The notes under the pieces were generated by a model. The model was given only the letters and a program-made list of their open reading frames with translations, searched no databases and was not told the origin of the DNA. 18,726 bases of DNA from Candidatus Cloacimonadota bacterium. GTDB taxonomy: Bacteria; Cloacimonadota; Cloacimonadia; Cloacimonadales; Cloacimonadaceae. Location of the stretch: positions 1-18,726 of the forward strand of contig JAQUJJ010000066.1 in assembly GCA_028681035.1 (NCBI GenBank). The letters run 5' to 3'. The translations under genes were made by a program, and so were the position numbers. Each line of letters begins with the position of its first letter. The stretch's first letter is position 1. Shown here piece by piece: positions 8,224-15,641 of this stretch.

Positions 8224-10244
8224 TTCAGATTCACCAAAAGTTCATTGACTCTTATCAATTCAGTTTTTATGTCACCCAATTCTGTCTCTGTCAGTCCGAT
8301 CTCTTCTACTATTTCTTGATTAGTCTTTTTTTTCTCTTTTTCTATTTGCAAAGTATCTTTAAGGGATTTGATTATCATTGAAATCTCATCTTCAAATGAA
8401 TTAAGATACGTACTCAGGAGTTTTGTTTGATCATCTGGGATTGCATTTGATCTATTATCAAAGGCTTTGGTGATTTTAAATCGTAAGCTGTCGACAAATT
8501 TAACTGCGTCAAAGACTGTATTATGCCCAACGACTACATAGTATTCTTCAACTTCATCCGCTTCCCAGAATTTCCATAAATTATACCAAGCTCGACCTTG
8601 TACATAGTTGGTTCTAGTTCTTCTCTCTTTTACTTCTTTTTGAAAATATGATTCTTCTTTAGATGTATCCGACAATGCATCAAAATCAATTTCTGGAATA
8701 TGCATATGATGAACTGCTGTAAATTTTGTTCCTATTTTTTCGCATTCTTCTCTTAGGTAAGCTGCAATATTTTCTTTAAATCTTTCAAGAATGTCATCAA
8801 TTCTATTATTAAAGTCATAGAAGTGTTTTCTAATCTCTTCTTCAGACTTGCTACTATTGATTATATCATGAAATGATAGCCTTAAGTCTTTCCATTGATT
8901 AATAGAGTCTGTTTTCATTCCTGAGAACTTTATTCTTGCATGCTCAGCTACTTTTTTTATAAGTAGCTCATACTCTCCGAGAAGTTTTTCTACGCGTGCA
9001 ATTTCTCTTTCGAATTCTTGTGGGCTTTTTTTTTTGTGTTCTAGTCTTGTGATTTTGTCGTTTAGCTCACCCGCTGCGTTTCCATACCCTATTCGAATTT
9101 TATCTACCACAGCATACAATTGAAGTAATGGGGCTTTTGTTGAGAATTCGTCAATGGCAGACAACATATGATCAAACCTTGATACATCGAGTATGAGGGT
9201 GCTAAGAGCGATGTTATTCTTCTCAGATTTGCGGATGAACTTAGATAATAGATCTTCTTTTGCAGCTGATGTCTTTTCAATTTCTTCAATAGGAGTTCCA
9301 TTTGCTAAATCTATGTGGATCAATTTTAGCATACTATCAACGACTAGAATCTTTTCTTTTGCGATAATATCACTATACAGTCTAACAGCTTCATTATACA
9401 GTCTATCTACATCATCGTCTGAGTATAGACCTGCATGTGTTAAAACTAAGAATATTGAGTCCTTACATTGATCTTGTATTGCAGTATCAATGAATTTTCG
9501 TAATGACTCGGATTCAACTGGTTTTATTGGATGAATGAATAAAATAGCATTAGCATTATCCATATACTCAAACGTCAAATCTTGCACCCCTCCACGAGCA
9601 TTTACTCCTGGGCTATCCACTATTTGAAGCTGGTTAAATTCCCATTTGAAAGGGTACTGGTACTGAATCTTCACTGGTATTTTATCCAAACTATGTTCTG
9701 TGATGTAATCTTGGATGATTTCAATTGAATTCGCAAGCTTCAGCCCTGATTGTATTTCAAGTGCTTCGATGTTAATGTCTTTAACGGATTTAACGTTATG
9801 GTGTATAATCAAACTATCTACTAGTGTCACTGGTACAGATCTATACTTATCTTGTAGACTGCACACTTCACTTAAAAAAACTTTGGATTCGTCTATAAAA
9901 GGTGTTGCTGGATCATCAAAAACCTCTTTAACATCACCATTTGCATACGTAACCTTAACATGAGGCAAATCAGCTTTAGATATTTCAATTATTGCACTTG
10001 TAGCTTGCAAGACATCTGCTGGCAATACCTCTGCACCCAGTAGAGCATTAATGAATGTAGATTTACCTGCTTTTACCTCACCTGCAACTACCAACGTGAA
10101 CTTTCTGTCAATTACTTGTTGAATGAGCTTTTCAAGTTTTTTGTTATTTCGCCCATTATAACCACTGCCTTTGGCAACAGTGTACTGTTCATACACATCG
10201 AGCACTTTATCTCTATAATGTTTTAGCTGTGTTCCTATAACCAT
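8220..10244 (-). CDS. Bacterial dynamin-like GTPase
   Basis: This 674-residue protein is a dynamin-family large GTPase. The G1/P-loop is GEVKAGKST (55-63), followed by FINALLG. The likely switch-I Thr is Thr82 in ATSAIIEI. G3 is IVDSPG (198-203). The expected G4 T/N-K-x-D is not obvious: the corresponding strand reads FLVLTHAG (255-262). A long helical, coiled-coil-prone region follows (about 395-500). Near 552-580 a Trp/aromatic-rich stretch (RAWYNLWKFW) could be a membrane-contact loop, and the C terminus is helical. Bacterial dynamins bind, tether or remodel membranes, and some are encoded in defence or toxin-export loci. It is the first gene of the operon, with GAGG 5 bases before the ATG, and overlaps the next gene by 4 bp. 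The family call is good; its role in this operon is inferred. Confidence 0.85.
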   Translation of the reverse strand: MVIGTQLKHYRDKVLDVYEQYTVAKGSGYNGRNNKKLEKLIQQVIDRKFTLVVAGEVKAGKSTFINALLGAEVLPADVLQATSAIIEISKADLPHVKVTYANGDVKEVFDDPATPFIDESKVFLSEVCSLQDKYRSVPVTLVDSLIIHHNVKSVKDINIEALEIQSGLKLANSIEIIQDYITEHSLDKIPVKIQYQYPFKWEFNQLQIVDSPGVNARGGVQDLTFEYMDNANAILFIHPIKPVESESLRKFIDTAIQDQCKDSIFLVLTHAGLYSDDDVDRLYNEAVRLYSDIIAKEKILVVDSMLKLIHIDLANGTPIEEIEKTSAAKEDLLSKFIRKSEKNNIALSTLILDVSRFDHMLSAIDEFSTKAPLLQLYAVVDKIRIGYGNAAGELNDKITRLEHKKKSPQEFEREIARVEKLLGEYELLIKKVAEHARIKFSGMKTDSINQWKDLRLSFHDIINSSKSEEEIRKHFYDFNNRIDDILERFKENIAAYLREECEKIGTKFTAVHHMHIPEIDFDALSDTSKEESYFQKEVKERRTRTNYVQGRAWYNLWKFWEADEVEEYYVVVGHNTVFDAVKFVDSLRFKITKAFDNRSNAIPDDQTKLLSTYLNSFEDEISMIIKSLKDTLQIEKEKKKTNQEIVEEIGLTETELGDIKTELIRVNELLVNLK

Positions 10245-10447
10245 TATTACCTCATTCTAAACGAATATTTATCAAACTATTAATCATACTTGCTACAACA
10301 ATCTGATCATTTCGCACGGTATATTAGATCGCTAATCTGTCAATCACAAATTCTGTCGCATCCTTATGCATCTGTATTTGTGTTAATACAGGGTCATGGC
10401 TTCCTTGCTCTGGATAGGGAATCCAATACTACTTTCAAGGAGATACA
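10245..10447. promoter_or_regulatory. Divergent intergenic region between the reverse operon and the endolysin gene
   Basis: This 203-bp stretch separates two divergent genes and should hold the promoter of the reverse operon. It is A+T-rich up to about 10380 and then more phage-like. On the minus strand a TATGAT -10-like box lies at 10283-10288, but no good -35 sits upstream, so the box is only a weak candidate. A small inverted repeat, ATTAG-ATCG-CTAAT (10323-10336), could be an operator. On the plus strand TTGCTC (10405-10410) and TACTAC (10427-10432) have about 16-bp spacing, also weak. AAGGAG (10437-10442) is a clear ribosome site for the ATG at 10448. I see no credible gene in it. Confidence 0.4.
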
Positions 10448-10873
10448 ATGGAAGCTAAGCTGCTGGAACGCATAAAAGAACAACTGATCAGACATGAAGG
10501 TCTGCGGTTAAAGCCTTACCGCTGTACTGCGGGAAAGCTGACCATCGGAGTCGGTCGCAATCTCGATGATCGAGGTATTTCCCAGAAAGAAGCTTATGTG
10601 CTCTTGGAGAATGATATCCAGAACTGTGAGAAGCAAATCATGGATGAGATTCCGGAGATATACAATGTCTTGGATGAAGTCCGCAAGTCTGTACTGCTGA
10701 ACATGTGTTTTAATCTTGGCATTGGTGGTCTATTGGGCTTCAACAACACCCTGGCTTTCATTGCTGCAGGTGACTGGGAACGGGCTGCTAATGGCATGCT
10801 TGCATCCAAGTGGGCGAAGCAGGTTGGACGTAGAGCAATAGAGTTATCGGAACTGATGAGGAAAGGCAAGTGA
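10448..10873 (+). CDS. Phage endolysin, T4-type lysozyme (GH24 muramidase)
   Basis: This 141-residue lysozyme cleaves the glycan strands of peptidoglycan at the end of infection. The GH24 catalytic triad has the E-8aa-C/D-5aa-T spacing: Glu17 in RHEGLRLKPYR, Cys26, and Thr32 in KLTIGVGRNLDDRG. Cys therefore replaces the Asp20 of T4 lysozyme, a known variant. The rest (NMCFNLGIGGLLGFNN and a WAKQVGRRAIEL-type end) is typical. There is no N-terminal signal or signal-anchor segment, so it should need a holin to reach the wall; small membrane proteins at 15642 and 16567 are candidates. The start is fixed by AAGGAG 5 bases upstream. Its stop overlaps the next gene by 4 bp (GTGA). Its position beside neck and portal genes, rather than in a separate lysis cluster, is unusual. 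Confidence 0.93.
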   Translation: MEAKLLERIKEQLIRHEGLRLKPYRCTAGKLTIGVGRNLDDRGISQKEAYVLLENDIQNCEKQIMDEIPEIYNVLDEVRKSVLLNMCFNLGIGGLLGFNNTLAFIAAGDWERAANGMLASKWAKQVGRRAIELSELMRKGK

Positions 10874-11328
10874 TCCCGATCCCAGTCGAAATTGATGCAA
10901 TGCTCTCCATCCTCAATCTCCCCAAGGAGATGGGTGACAATAGTATCTTCAAAGAACATAAGTCTATCGTCCTGGAAACGATCAGAACCATCACTTTACC
11001 TGACCATTACAATCGTGCTACTCAAGAGGACATGCCGGAGGAAGAGCACTTCCTGATTTCTTTTCGTTTTGGATTCTGTTTCCTGATGCTGCACAGCACA
11101 GTTGAGTTTCTCAATTTGAAGACCCTGGGCGAGGGAATAGTCAAGACAATAGGTTTAGACCAGTCTGCCACCGAACTGCTCACAGGGAGCGAGATTGACG
11201 CATTCAAAGCTAATCTCGAGCTGAGAGCACTGACTACCATGCGGGATTATCTCAATACTTCCGGACTGCAAAGACTGGATGAACTTAAACCCAGACCTGC
11301 CAGGGCTATCCGGGCGGGAGTAATCTGA
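10870..11328 (+). CDS. Phage head-tail connector-type protein (hypothetical neck protein)
   Basis: This 152-residue protein starts at a GTG that overlaps the endolysin stop by 4 bp. It is mostly helical. The C-terminal half (GSEIDAFKANLELRALTTM, then a YLNTSGLQRLDEL segment and RAIRAGVI) resembles small head-tail adaptor or connector proteins of long-tailed phages, but I cannot assign a named family firmly. The next two genes look like an HK97 gp10-like neck protein and a tail terminator, each overlapping its neighbour by 1-4 bp. An adaptor completing the portal ring is therefore the natural reading. No signal peptide, membrane segment or catalytic motif is visible. Confidence 0.55.
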   Translation: MIPIPVEIDAMLSILNLPKEMGDNSIFKEHKSIVLETIRTITLPDHYNRATQEDMPEEEHFLISFRFGFCFLMLHSTVEFLNLKTLGEGIVKTIGLDQSATELLTGSEIDAFKANLELRALTTMRDYLNTSGLQRLDELKPRPARAIRAGVI

Positions 11329-11819
11329 TGCCCGAGCGTGATGTTTCTTCTCTGGATGATCTGATGGTCGAGATTTACAGGGCAATCTATACCGCTCTGG
11401 AGAGCCGACTACATCTGATCGGTTCGGTTCTCGATGCTGATTCCCGCAAGGAGATATTGGCACAGCAGATCTACGATAAAGGCGATTTCTACGGCAACAC
11501 TGGCTACTTACTTGAAACAAGTCCAACTGCCATGATCCTGAGAGTAGGCGCCAACGTCAAACACGAGCCTTTCGTTTTGGGCGGTAAAGTGCCTTCTTGG
11601 ACTCCGATCGCTCCGCTGATCACCTGGGTCGAACGCAAGCACCTGTCTTGGACTTATAAAGAGACAGGTAAGCAACTGACCGTAGCCGAGATCGCTTATC
11701 TCATCAGGGGCAAGATCAAGCGGGAAGGCATCGCTGCCCGTAACGTGTTCGCTGAGGTTATCTCAAACCGGGAGCAGTGGATATACCAACAATTGAACGA
11801 TATAGAGGTCAGCCTATGA
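11328..11819 (+). CDS. HK97 gp10-like neck / head-closure protein
   Basis: This 163-residue protein has the layout of HK97 gp10-type neck proteins: an N-terminal helix, a central stretch with GDFYGNTGYLLETSP and VGANVKHEPFVLGG, and a C-terminal helical YLIRGKIKREGIAARNVFAE segment in which R-G-I/K-x-x-R-x-F is typical of the family. These proteins sit between the portal and the tail and help join or close the head. The ATG overlaps the previous stop (TGATG), and the next gene overlaps this stop by 4 bp (ATGA), so the three neck genes form one translational run. Assignment rests on pattern and position only. Confidence 0.6.
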   Translation: MPERDVSSLDDLMVEIYRAIYTALESRLHLIGSVLDADSRKEILAQQIYDKGDFYGNTGYLLETSPTAMILRVGANVKHEPFVLGGKVPSWTPIAPLITWVERKHLSWTYKETGKQLTVAEIAYLIRGKIKREGIAARNVFAEVISNREQWIYQQLNDIEVSL

Positions 11820-12217
11820 CAAATCATGAAAGATTCAGTGCCGAGAGAAAGCGGATAGAAGATGCGCTTAAGTTTTCCGACATCCCCACCATCCAGTTCA
11901 ACAAGGATGTAATCCCCAAGCAGTTGCCCTGCGCTATTGTGATCCTGGACTCAGAGACAGGCAAGAACGGCACTTCCCGTCAGTATGTCAGCACTGATAT
12001 CGCCTGGACAGTCTTCCTGATTGTCAATGCGCAGAACATAGCTGATCCAGATTCTGATTTGTATCAACTCAAAGAGAAGTTCCGTTCTTTCTACCTCAAA
12101 CTGATGAACCGGGACCTGCCAAGTATTGAGTATTATACAAGTCGGATAGATGGAACCCGTCTGGTCAGGATAGCCAAGATCGACCTGCTGAAGGTTGGTA
12201 CTGGAGCAAGCTCTTGA
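11816..12217 (+). CDS. Tail terminator / tail-completion-type protein (hypothetical)
   Basis: I chose the ATG at 11816 (4-bp ATGA overlap with the previous stop) over an in-frame ATG at 11777, which would overlap the upstream gene by 43 bp. The 133-residue product has an N-terminal helix, then strands around LPCAIVILDSE, DIAWTVFLIVNAQ and DGTRLVRIAKIDLL, with a helical LYQLKEKFRSFYLKLM segment between. This alpha/beta order and the place after a gp10-like gene fit tail-terminator proteins (gpU-like), which cap the tail tube and join it to the head. I recognise no specific family signature. The portal gene begins at the TTGA overlapping its stop. Confidence 0.5.
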   Translation: MTNHERFSAERKRIEDALKFSDIPTIQFNKDVIPKQLPCAIVILDSETGKNGTSRQYVSTDIAWTVFLIVNAQNIADPDSDLYQLKEKFRSFYLKLMNRDLPSIEYYTSRIDGTRLVRIAKIDLLKVGTGASS

Positions 12218-13410
12218 GATTAATGCGACTGAGTGGCTATAACCTGGCAATCAGTTCTGCTGCTGATCTCTTGGAGACAAAGTACAAGCCAGAGCCTGTT
12301 GACCTCTCTAAGCTGAACAGGATAGGAAAGCAACTGATCTCCAAGGCAGCCGAGACCAAGAAAGTCGTCTCACAGCCCTATTCCATGAGTAACCTGCTCA
12401 ACCTCCTGGATACCGATGAGTACCATTCCGGCTGTATCGATGCCCTGACCATGGCAACCGTCATGCAGTTCGAGTGCAAAAACAGCCAGGTCAATTCCTG
12501 GATCGAGACATCCGAGTTCCCTGCCTGCGAAGACCAGACTACTATCATAGCAGAGATGGTTAAGTTCTATCTCGCCTGTGGTAATGGCTTCCTGATCAAG
12601 ATGCGGAACGCTCAGGGCCAGTGGATGGGACTGGAGCGCATGCTGCCATCTGAAGTGCAGATCGTGGAGAACTATGACGAGTTCGGCTTCTTCCGACCTA
12701 ACTATATCCAAGTGAAGAACAACCAGAAGAAGGACTTTGCCTATGCCGATGTGATCCATATCAAGAAAAGCACTCATAGGTCAAATGCCTGGGGCCTGGC
12801 TTGCCTGCCCATAGCTATCAACATCGAGATATTAGGCGAGATCAAGACCTTCGACTACAACAACTTCAAGAATGGTCTGATGATCGACTACTTCGTGATC
12901 GTGGAAGGTGGCACTCTCAGAGATGGCACAGTCACAGACGAAGCCGGCAATGAAGTGCTTACCGATGCCTATACCGAGATCGAGAAGGCACTAACCGAAG
13001 TGAAAGGCAATGCTAAGAGCCACTCCACGGTGCTGATCGAGAGTGAAAGCCGGGACGTAAAGATACGCCTCGAACCACTGCGACAGCAGGACAGGGAAGG
13101 TGGCTTCTTAGGGCTCAAGAAAGATCTCCGGGAAGGTATCCTGGCTTATCACCGGGTCCCGGCAAGGATCGTCTCACAGCTTATCCCAGGGCAGTTAGGT
13201 GGCGATAACCGCAGTGACATGGCTATGTTCTACCACTTCGTAGTCAGACCACTGCAGGAGCGTATTGCGCTGACCCTATCCATCGAGTTTAACTACGAGT
13301 TCAGCTGGAACGTCACTCCGGACGACTTCAACTTCGGCAACCTGACCGAGATACTGCAATCAGCAGATGAGCAACTTTTTATGCAAAACAGAAACTTCGG
13401 AGCAAAGTAG
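12214..13410 (+). CDS. Phage portal protein (PBSX/HK97-like)
   Basis: This 398-residue protein fits the usual portal length (about 380-430). The portal is the dodecameric ring at one capsid vertex through which DNA enters and leaves. Recognisable features are DEYHSGCIDALTMA after an N-terminal linker, ACGNGFLIKMRNAQGQW, LERMLPSEVQIV, a DVIHIKKS strand, and the stem-type segment FDYNNFKNGLM. The C-terminal part has YHRVPARIVSQLIPGQLGG and FYHFVVRPLQERI, both typical of PBSX-type portals. The TTG at 12214 overlaps the previous stop (TTGA) and lies 7 bases from GGAG, so it is preferred over the ATG at 12223. Its position after the neck genes is unusual, because portals normally precede them. Confidence 0.85.
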   Translation: MRLMRLSGYNLAISSAADLLETKYKPEPVDLSKLNRIGKQLISKAAETKKVVSQPYSMSNLLNLLDTDEYHSGCIDALTMATVMQFECKNSQVNSWIETSEFPACEDQTTIIAEMVKFYLACGNGFLIKMRNAQGQWMGLERMLPSEVQIVENYDEFGFFRPNYIQVKNNQKKDFAYADVIHIKKSTHRSNAWGLACLPIAINIEILGEIKTFDYNNFKNGLMIDYFVIVEGGTLRDGTVTDEAGNEVLTDAYTEIEKALTEVKGNAKSHSTVLIESESRDVKIRLEPLRQQDREGGFLGLKKDLREGILAYHRVPARIVSQLIPGQLGGDNRSDMAMFYHFVVRPLQERIALTLSIEFNYEFSWNVTPDDFNFGNLTEILQSADEQLFMQNRNFGAK

Positions 13411-13413
13411 ATT

Positions 13414-13476
13414 ATGAAATCAAACAACACATTAACCAATCAACAACCCATCACTAACCCTAAGGAGGTACAGTGA
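13414..13476 (+). CDS. 20-codon mini-ORF leading into the capsid gene (doubtful)
   Basis: An ATG at 13414 opens a 20-codon frame rich in Asn, Gln and Thr. Its stop TGA overlaps the GTG of the capsid gene (GTGA at 13473-13476). Its last codons contain the AAGGAGG ribosome site of that gene. It could be a leader that couples translation to the capsid gene, or simply the spacer read by chance. There is no ribosome site of its own, and the spacer is A/C-rich with low complexity. Confidence 0.2.
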   Translation: MKSNNTLTNQQPITNPKEVQ

Positions 13477-15221
13477 ATATCTTCGGAAACAAGAGCAAGA
13501 TCATCCAGAAGGGAGAACTGCGTAATGTAGAGGTCGAGCTTGTCTCGCTCCTCTTCGGTGAGATGAACCCTGCCAATCAGAAAGGCTTCGTGGTCAAGAA
13601 TACTGTAGGCTCCAATGGAAGGAGCTATGAACACAAGGTCAGTTCCACCAAGTTCAAGAGTGAGACATCGGGCACCCAGGGACGGCTTTATGTCACTCTG
13701 ATGGAGCCGGATATCCATGACAGCCAAGGTGACTTCTACTCCAGTGAGGAGATACAGAAAGCCTGTGACCACTTTGCCAAACATGGACTGGTCGGCAAGT
13801 GTGACGTCAATCACAACATGCAGCCCGTGCCGGAGTTCTCGGTAGTGGAGAACTACATCCTCAAGACCGCAGACAAAGAGCATTTCCCGGACAGCAAAGT
13901 CGGAGCCTGGGTGCAGGTGCTGAAGTGCGAGAACTTAGGCTCTGAACTCTGGCAGAAGGTCGAGAAAGGCGAATTTAACGGTGTCTCCATCTATGGTAGA
14001 GCTGATGACTATCGCAATGCGGAAGCCAGTCTGAACGAGATCAAGAACGAGCTGAGTTCGCTTCGCAAAGTAGCAGAGCATAACAACAACACAGAACTGC
14101 AGAAAGGCATCACTGCCATCAGTGAGAAGATCGCTGACTTGGAGAAGGGAAGTCCCAACCTCCAGCTTGGCGATGCCATCCACAGTATCGAGAAAAGCCT
14201 CAAAGACCTGTCAGTGACAATGTCTCGTGCCATCTCCAAGTCCATACCCGGAGAGCCGGATGCTAACCAGTTGAATGTGGACAAAGAAGTCACCATCGAT
14301 GGGAACAAGATCGTGGTCAAGGCAAGTCACCGGGAGATCTACAAAGGTATCTCCGATGTCGATTCCGGTAAAGCCATGAACATCCTGACTGCCAACACTA
14401 CTTCCCTGTTCATTGATGAAGTGATCGGTTCTCAGCCGGGTGATACCCTCTCTGATATCTCGGTTATTCCCCTGCTCAAAGATGAGAAGATCGATGTGGG
14501 ACTGATCGATGACCTGGTCTTCAAGAACAGCCTCGATGGTGCATTAACCGCTCAGGGTGTCTCCACAGCCGATCTATCTGTTCCCACCGGAATACTCAAT
14601 GCTGAGTTCACTCTCGGTCGGGATGTAGTCGAGTTCTATAAGGACAAGTATGGTGAAGATGCCTTCGGTGCCTATGTAGAGAACCACATCGCCAAGAAGA
14701 CTGAGAAAGCTATCCGTCTGTTGCTCTTCAAAGGAGACAGAGCTTCCGGCACCGATAAGCTCAAAGCCCTGAATGGCATCATCAAGCTGGCAACTACCGC
14801 TACGGATGTGACTGACATCGACTCAAGCACCAATGTGGACTATGCCGAACGCTTTGAAGAGGCTCTGCTTGCCTTCTCTGATGAGATGTTGGAAGAGCAG
14901 GAGAGCTTCAAGTTCTATGTCTCCCAGAAAGACCTCATCCGCATCCGTGCTGAACTTGCCAAGCGTGAGACCAATGCCGGAGACCGCTTACTACTGGAAG
15001 GTGGTAACGTCTCCTTTGCAGGCATCCCGGTCAAAGCCAGACTAATGCCCGATAACTACATCGTAGCCGGACTTACTAAGTTCATCATCATCGGTTACCG
15101 CACTGATGCCGAACTCAAGGTCGAACATCATGGAGCGGACTGGAAGTACCACTGGTACATCCGTATCCGTCCCGGTATCACTTACATCCCTAACTTCGTA
15201 AAGATCTTCCGTGTCGTATAA
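13473..15221 (+). CDS. Fused XkdF-like prohead protease and HK97-fold major capsid protein
   Basis: This 582-residue protein joins three parts. Residues about 65-180 look like an XkdF-like (S78-type) prohead protease: LYVTLMEPDIHDSQGDFYS, a candidate catalytic His114 in CDVNHNMQ, and Ser172 in FNGVSIYGRA. Residues about 181-260 are helical, coiled-coil-prone and scaffold-like. Residues about 285-582 have the HK97-type major capsid layout, with RDVVEFYKDKYGEDAFGAYVE, FKGDRASG (as in many capsid proteins), FYVSQKDLIRIRAEL, a GIPVKARLMPDN segment and a basic beta-rich end. Protease and capsid are separate genes in most phages, so self-cleavage during assembly is a reasonable inference. The GTG start is supported by AAGGAGG 4 bases upstream. 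A later Met31 is possible but less likely. Confidence 0.82.
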   Translation: MNIFGNKSKIIQKGELRNVEVELVSLLFGEMNPANQKGFVVKNTVGSNGRSYEHKVSSTKFKSETSGTQGRLYVTLMEPDIHDSQGDFYSSEEIQKACDHFAKHGLVGKCDVNHNMQPVPEFSVVENYILKTADKEHFPDSKVGAWVQVLKCENLGSELWQKVEKGEFNGVSIYGRADDYRNAEASLNEIKNELSSLRKVAEHNNNTELQKGITAISEKIADLEKGSPNLQLGDAIHSIEKSLKDLSVTMSRAISKSIPGEPDANQLNVDKEVTIDGNKIVVKASHREIYKGISDVDSGKAMNILTANTTSLFIDEVIGSQPGDTLSDISVIPLLKDEKIDVGLIDDLVFKNSLDGALTAQGVSTADLSVPTGILNAEFTLGRDVVEFYKDKYGEDAFGAYVENHIAKKTEKAIRLLLFKGDRASGTDKLKALNGIIKLATTATDVTDIDSSTNVDYAERFEEALLAFSDEMLEEQESFKFYVSQKDLIRIRAELAKRETNAGDRLLLEGGNVSFAGIPVKARLMPDNYIVAGLTKFIIIGYRTDAELKVEHHGADWKYHWYIRIRPGITYIPNFVKIFRVV

Positions 15222-15231
15222 GGAGCTACTA

Positions 15232-15618
15232 ATGAAGATAACCATCCTATCCTTAGTGCTGATAGCCCTGCTCTCAGTTATTGCCCTGAGCATGTTTGCC
15301 CAGTACACTCTGCCTGTCGATACCCGCAAGATAGCCATCCAGATGAACAAGGGCTTCTCGTGTATGACCTACAGTCCCTCTGCCGATACGCTGTGGAAAG
15401 CCATCAACGTTCCCAGTGGGACAGTGGAGGTTATCCTTATCCCTTCTACAGGCAGTATAGGTGTCAGAGCAGATAACAGCAATGCCAATAACTACTATGC
15501 CAATGTTCCGGTGGGAATGCCTATCGTGATCCCCGTTTACAGCCAGAGAATATTCTATATCCGCAGAGCGGTTGCCGGAACAGCCAGTGTAGCCAATCTC
15601 ATCTTCTATAAGCTATAA
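15232..15618 (+). CDS. Small exported or membrane-anchored phage protein (hypothetical)
   Basis: The ATG at 15232 follows AGGAG by 6 bases and is preferred to the in-frame GTG at 15211, which lies inside the capsid gene. The 128-residue product begins with a lysine and a long hydrophobic stretch (ITILSLVLIALLSVIALSMF) that looks like a signal peptide, with possible cleavage near MFA-Q. The remaining roughly 104 residues are beta-rich: VEVILIPSTGSIGVRADN, PIVIPVYS and RIFYIRRAVAGTASVANLIF. The second half resembles small decoration-like phage proteins, but an export signal would be odd for a virion part. Alternatives are a superinfection-exclusion lipoprotein-like factor or a host-surface modifier. 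The function is not known. Confidence 0.6.
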   Translation: MKITILSLVLIALLSVIALSMFAQYTLPVDTRKIAIQMNKGFSCMTYSPSADTLWKAINVPSGTVEVILIPSTGSIGVRADNSNANNYYANVPVGMPIVIPVYSQRIFYIRRAVAGTASVANLIFYKL

Positions 15619-15641
15619 CCAACAACAAGTAAGGAGAATAC

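Larger units (their letters stand above)
645..10244 (-). other. Reverse-strand accessory cassette: eight-gene defence/conflict operon inserted among phage late genes
   Basis: Eight genes lie head to tail on the minus strand. The junctions, in transcription order, are a 4-bp overlap, 4 bp, an 8-bp overlap, 21 bp, 7 bp, 0 bp and 22 bp. This packing indicates one transcript starting upstream of 10244. The block is visibly more A+T-rich than the phage genes on either side and is antisense to them, as expected of a 'moron' or defence cassette. Its contents fall into three recognisable modules: a membrane GTPase/ATPase trio, a nuclease toxin with immunity, and restriction-modification plus a peptidase-like protein. 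No transposase, integrase or clear terminal repeat was found at either edge, so the mechanism of acquisition is unknown. Confidence 0.75.

Noticed and set aside
10290..10475. 61-codon plus-strand open frame across the intergenic region into the endolysin start
   Set aside because: It overlaps the endolysin gene out of frame, has no ribosome site, and its translation has no protein-like pattern.
11155..11526. Long minus-strand frames opposite the phage genes (also 12370-12777, 13440-13883, 16258-16617, 17525-17806)
   Set aside because: They lie entirely antisense to well-supported genes and arise from the codon bias of those genes; none has a start context or recognisable motif.
12943..12948. 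Single GCCGGC site in the window, possibly avoidance of the predicted restriction target
   Set aside because: I found only this one by eye. CCGG occurs about 30 times, so roughly two GCCGGC sites would be expected; one site is not evidence of avoidance.
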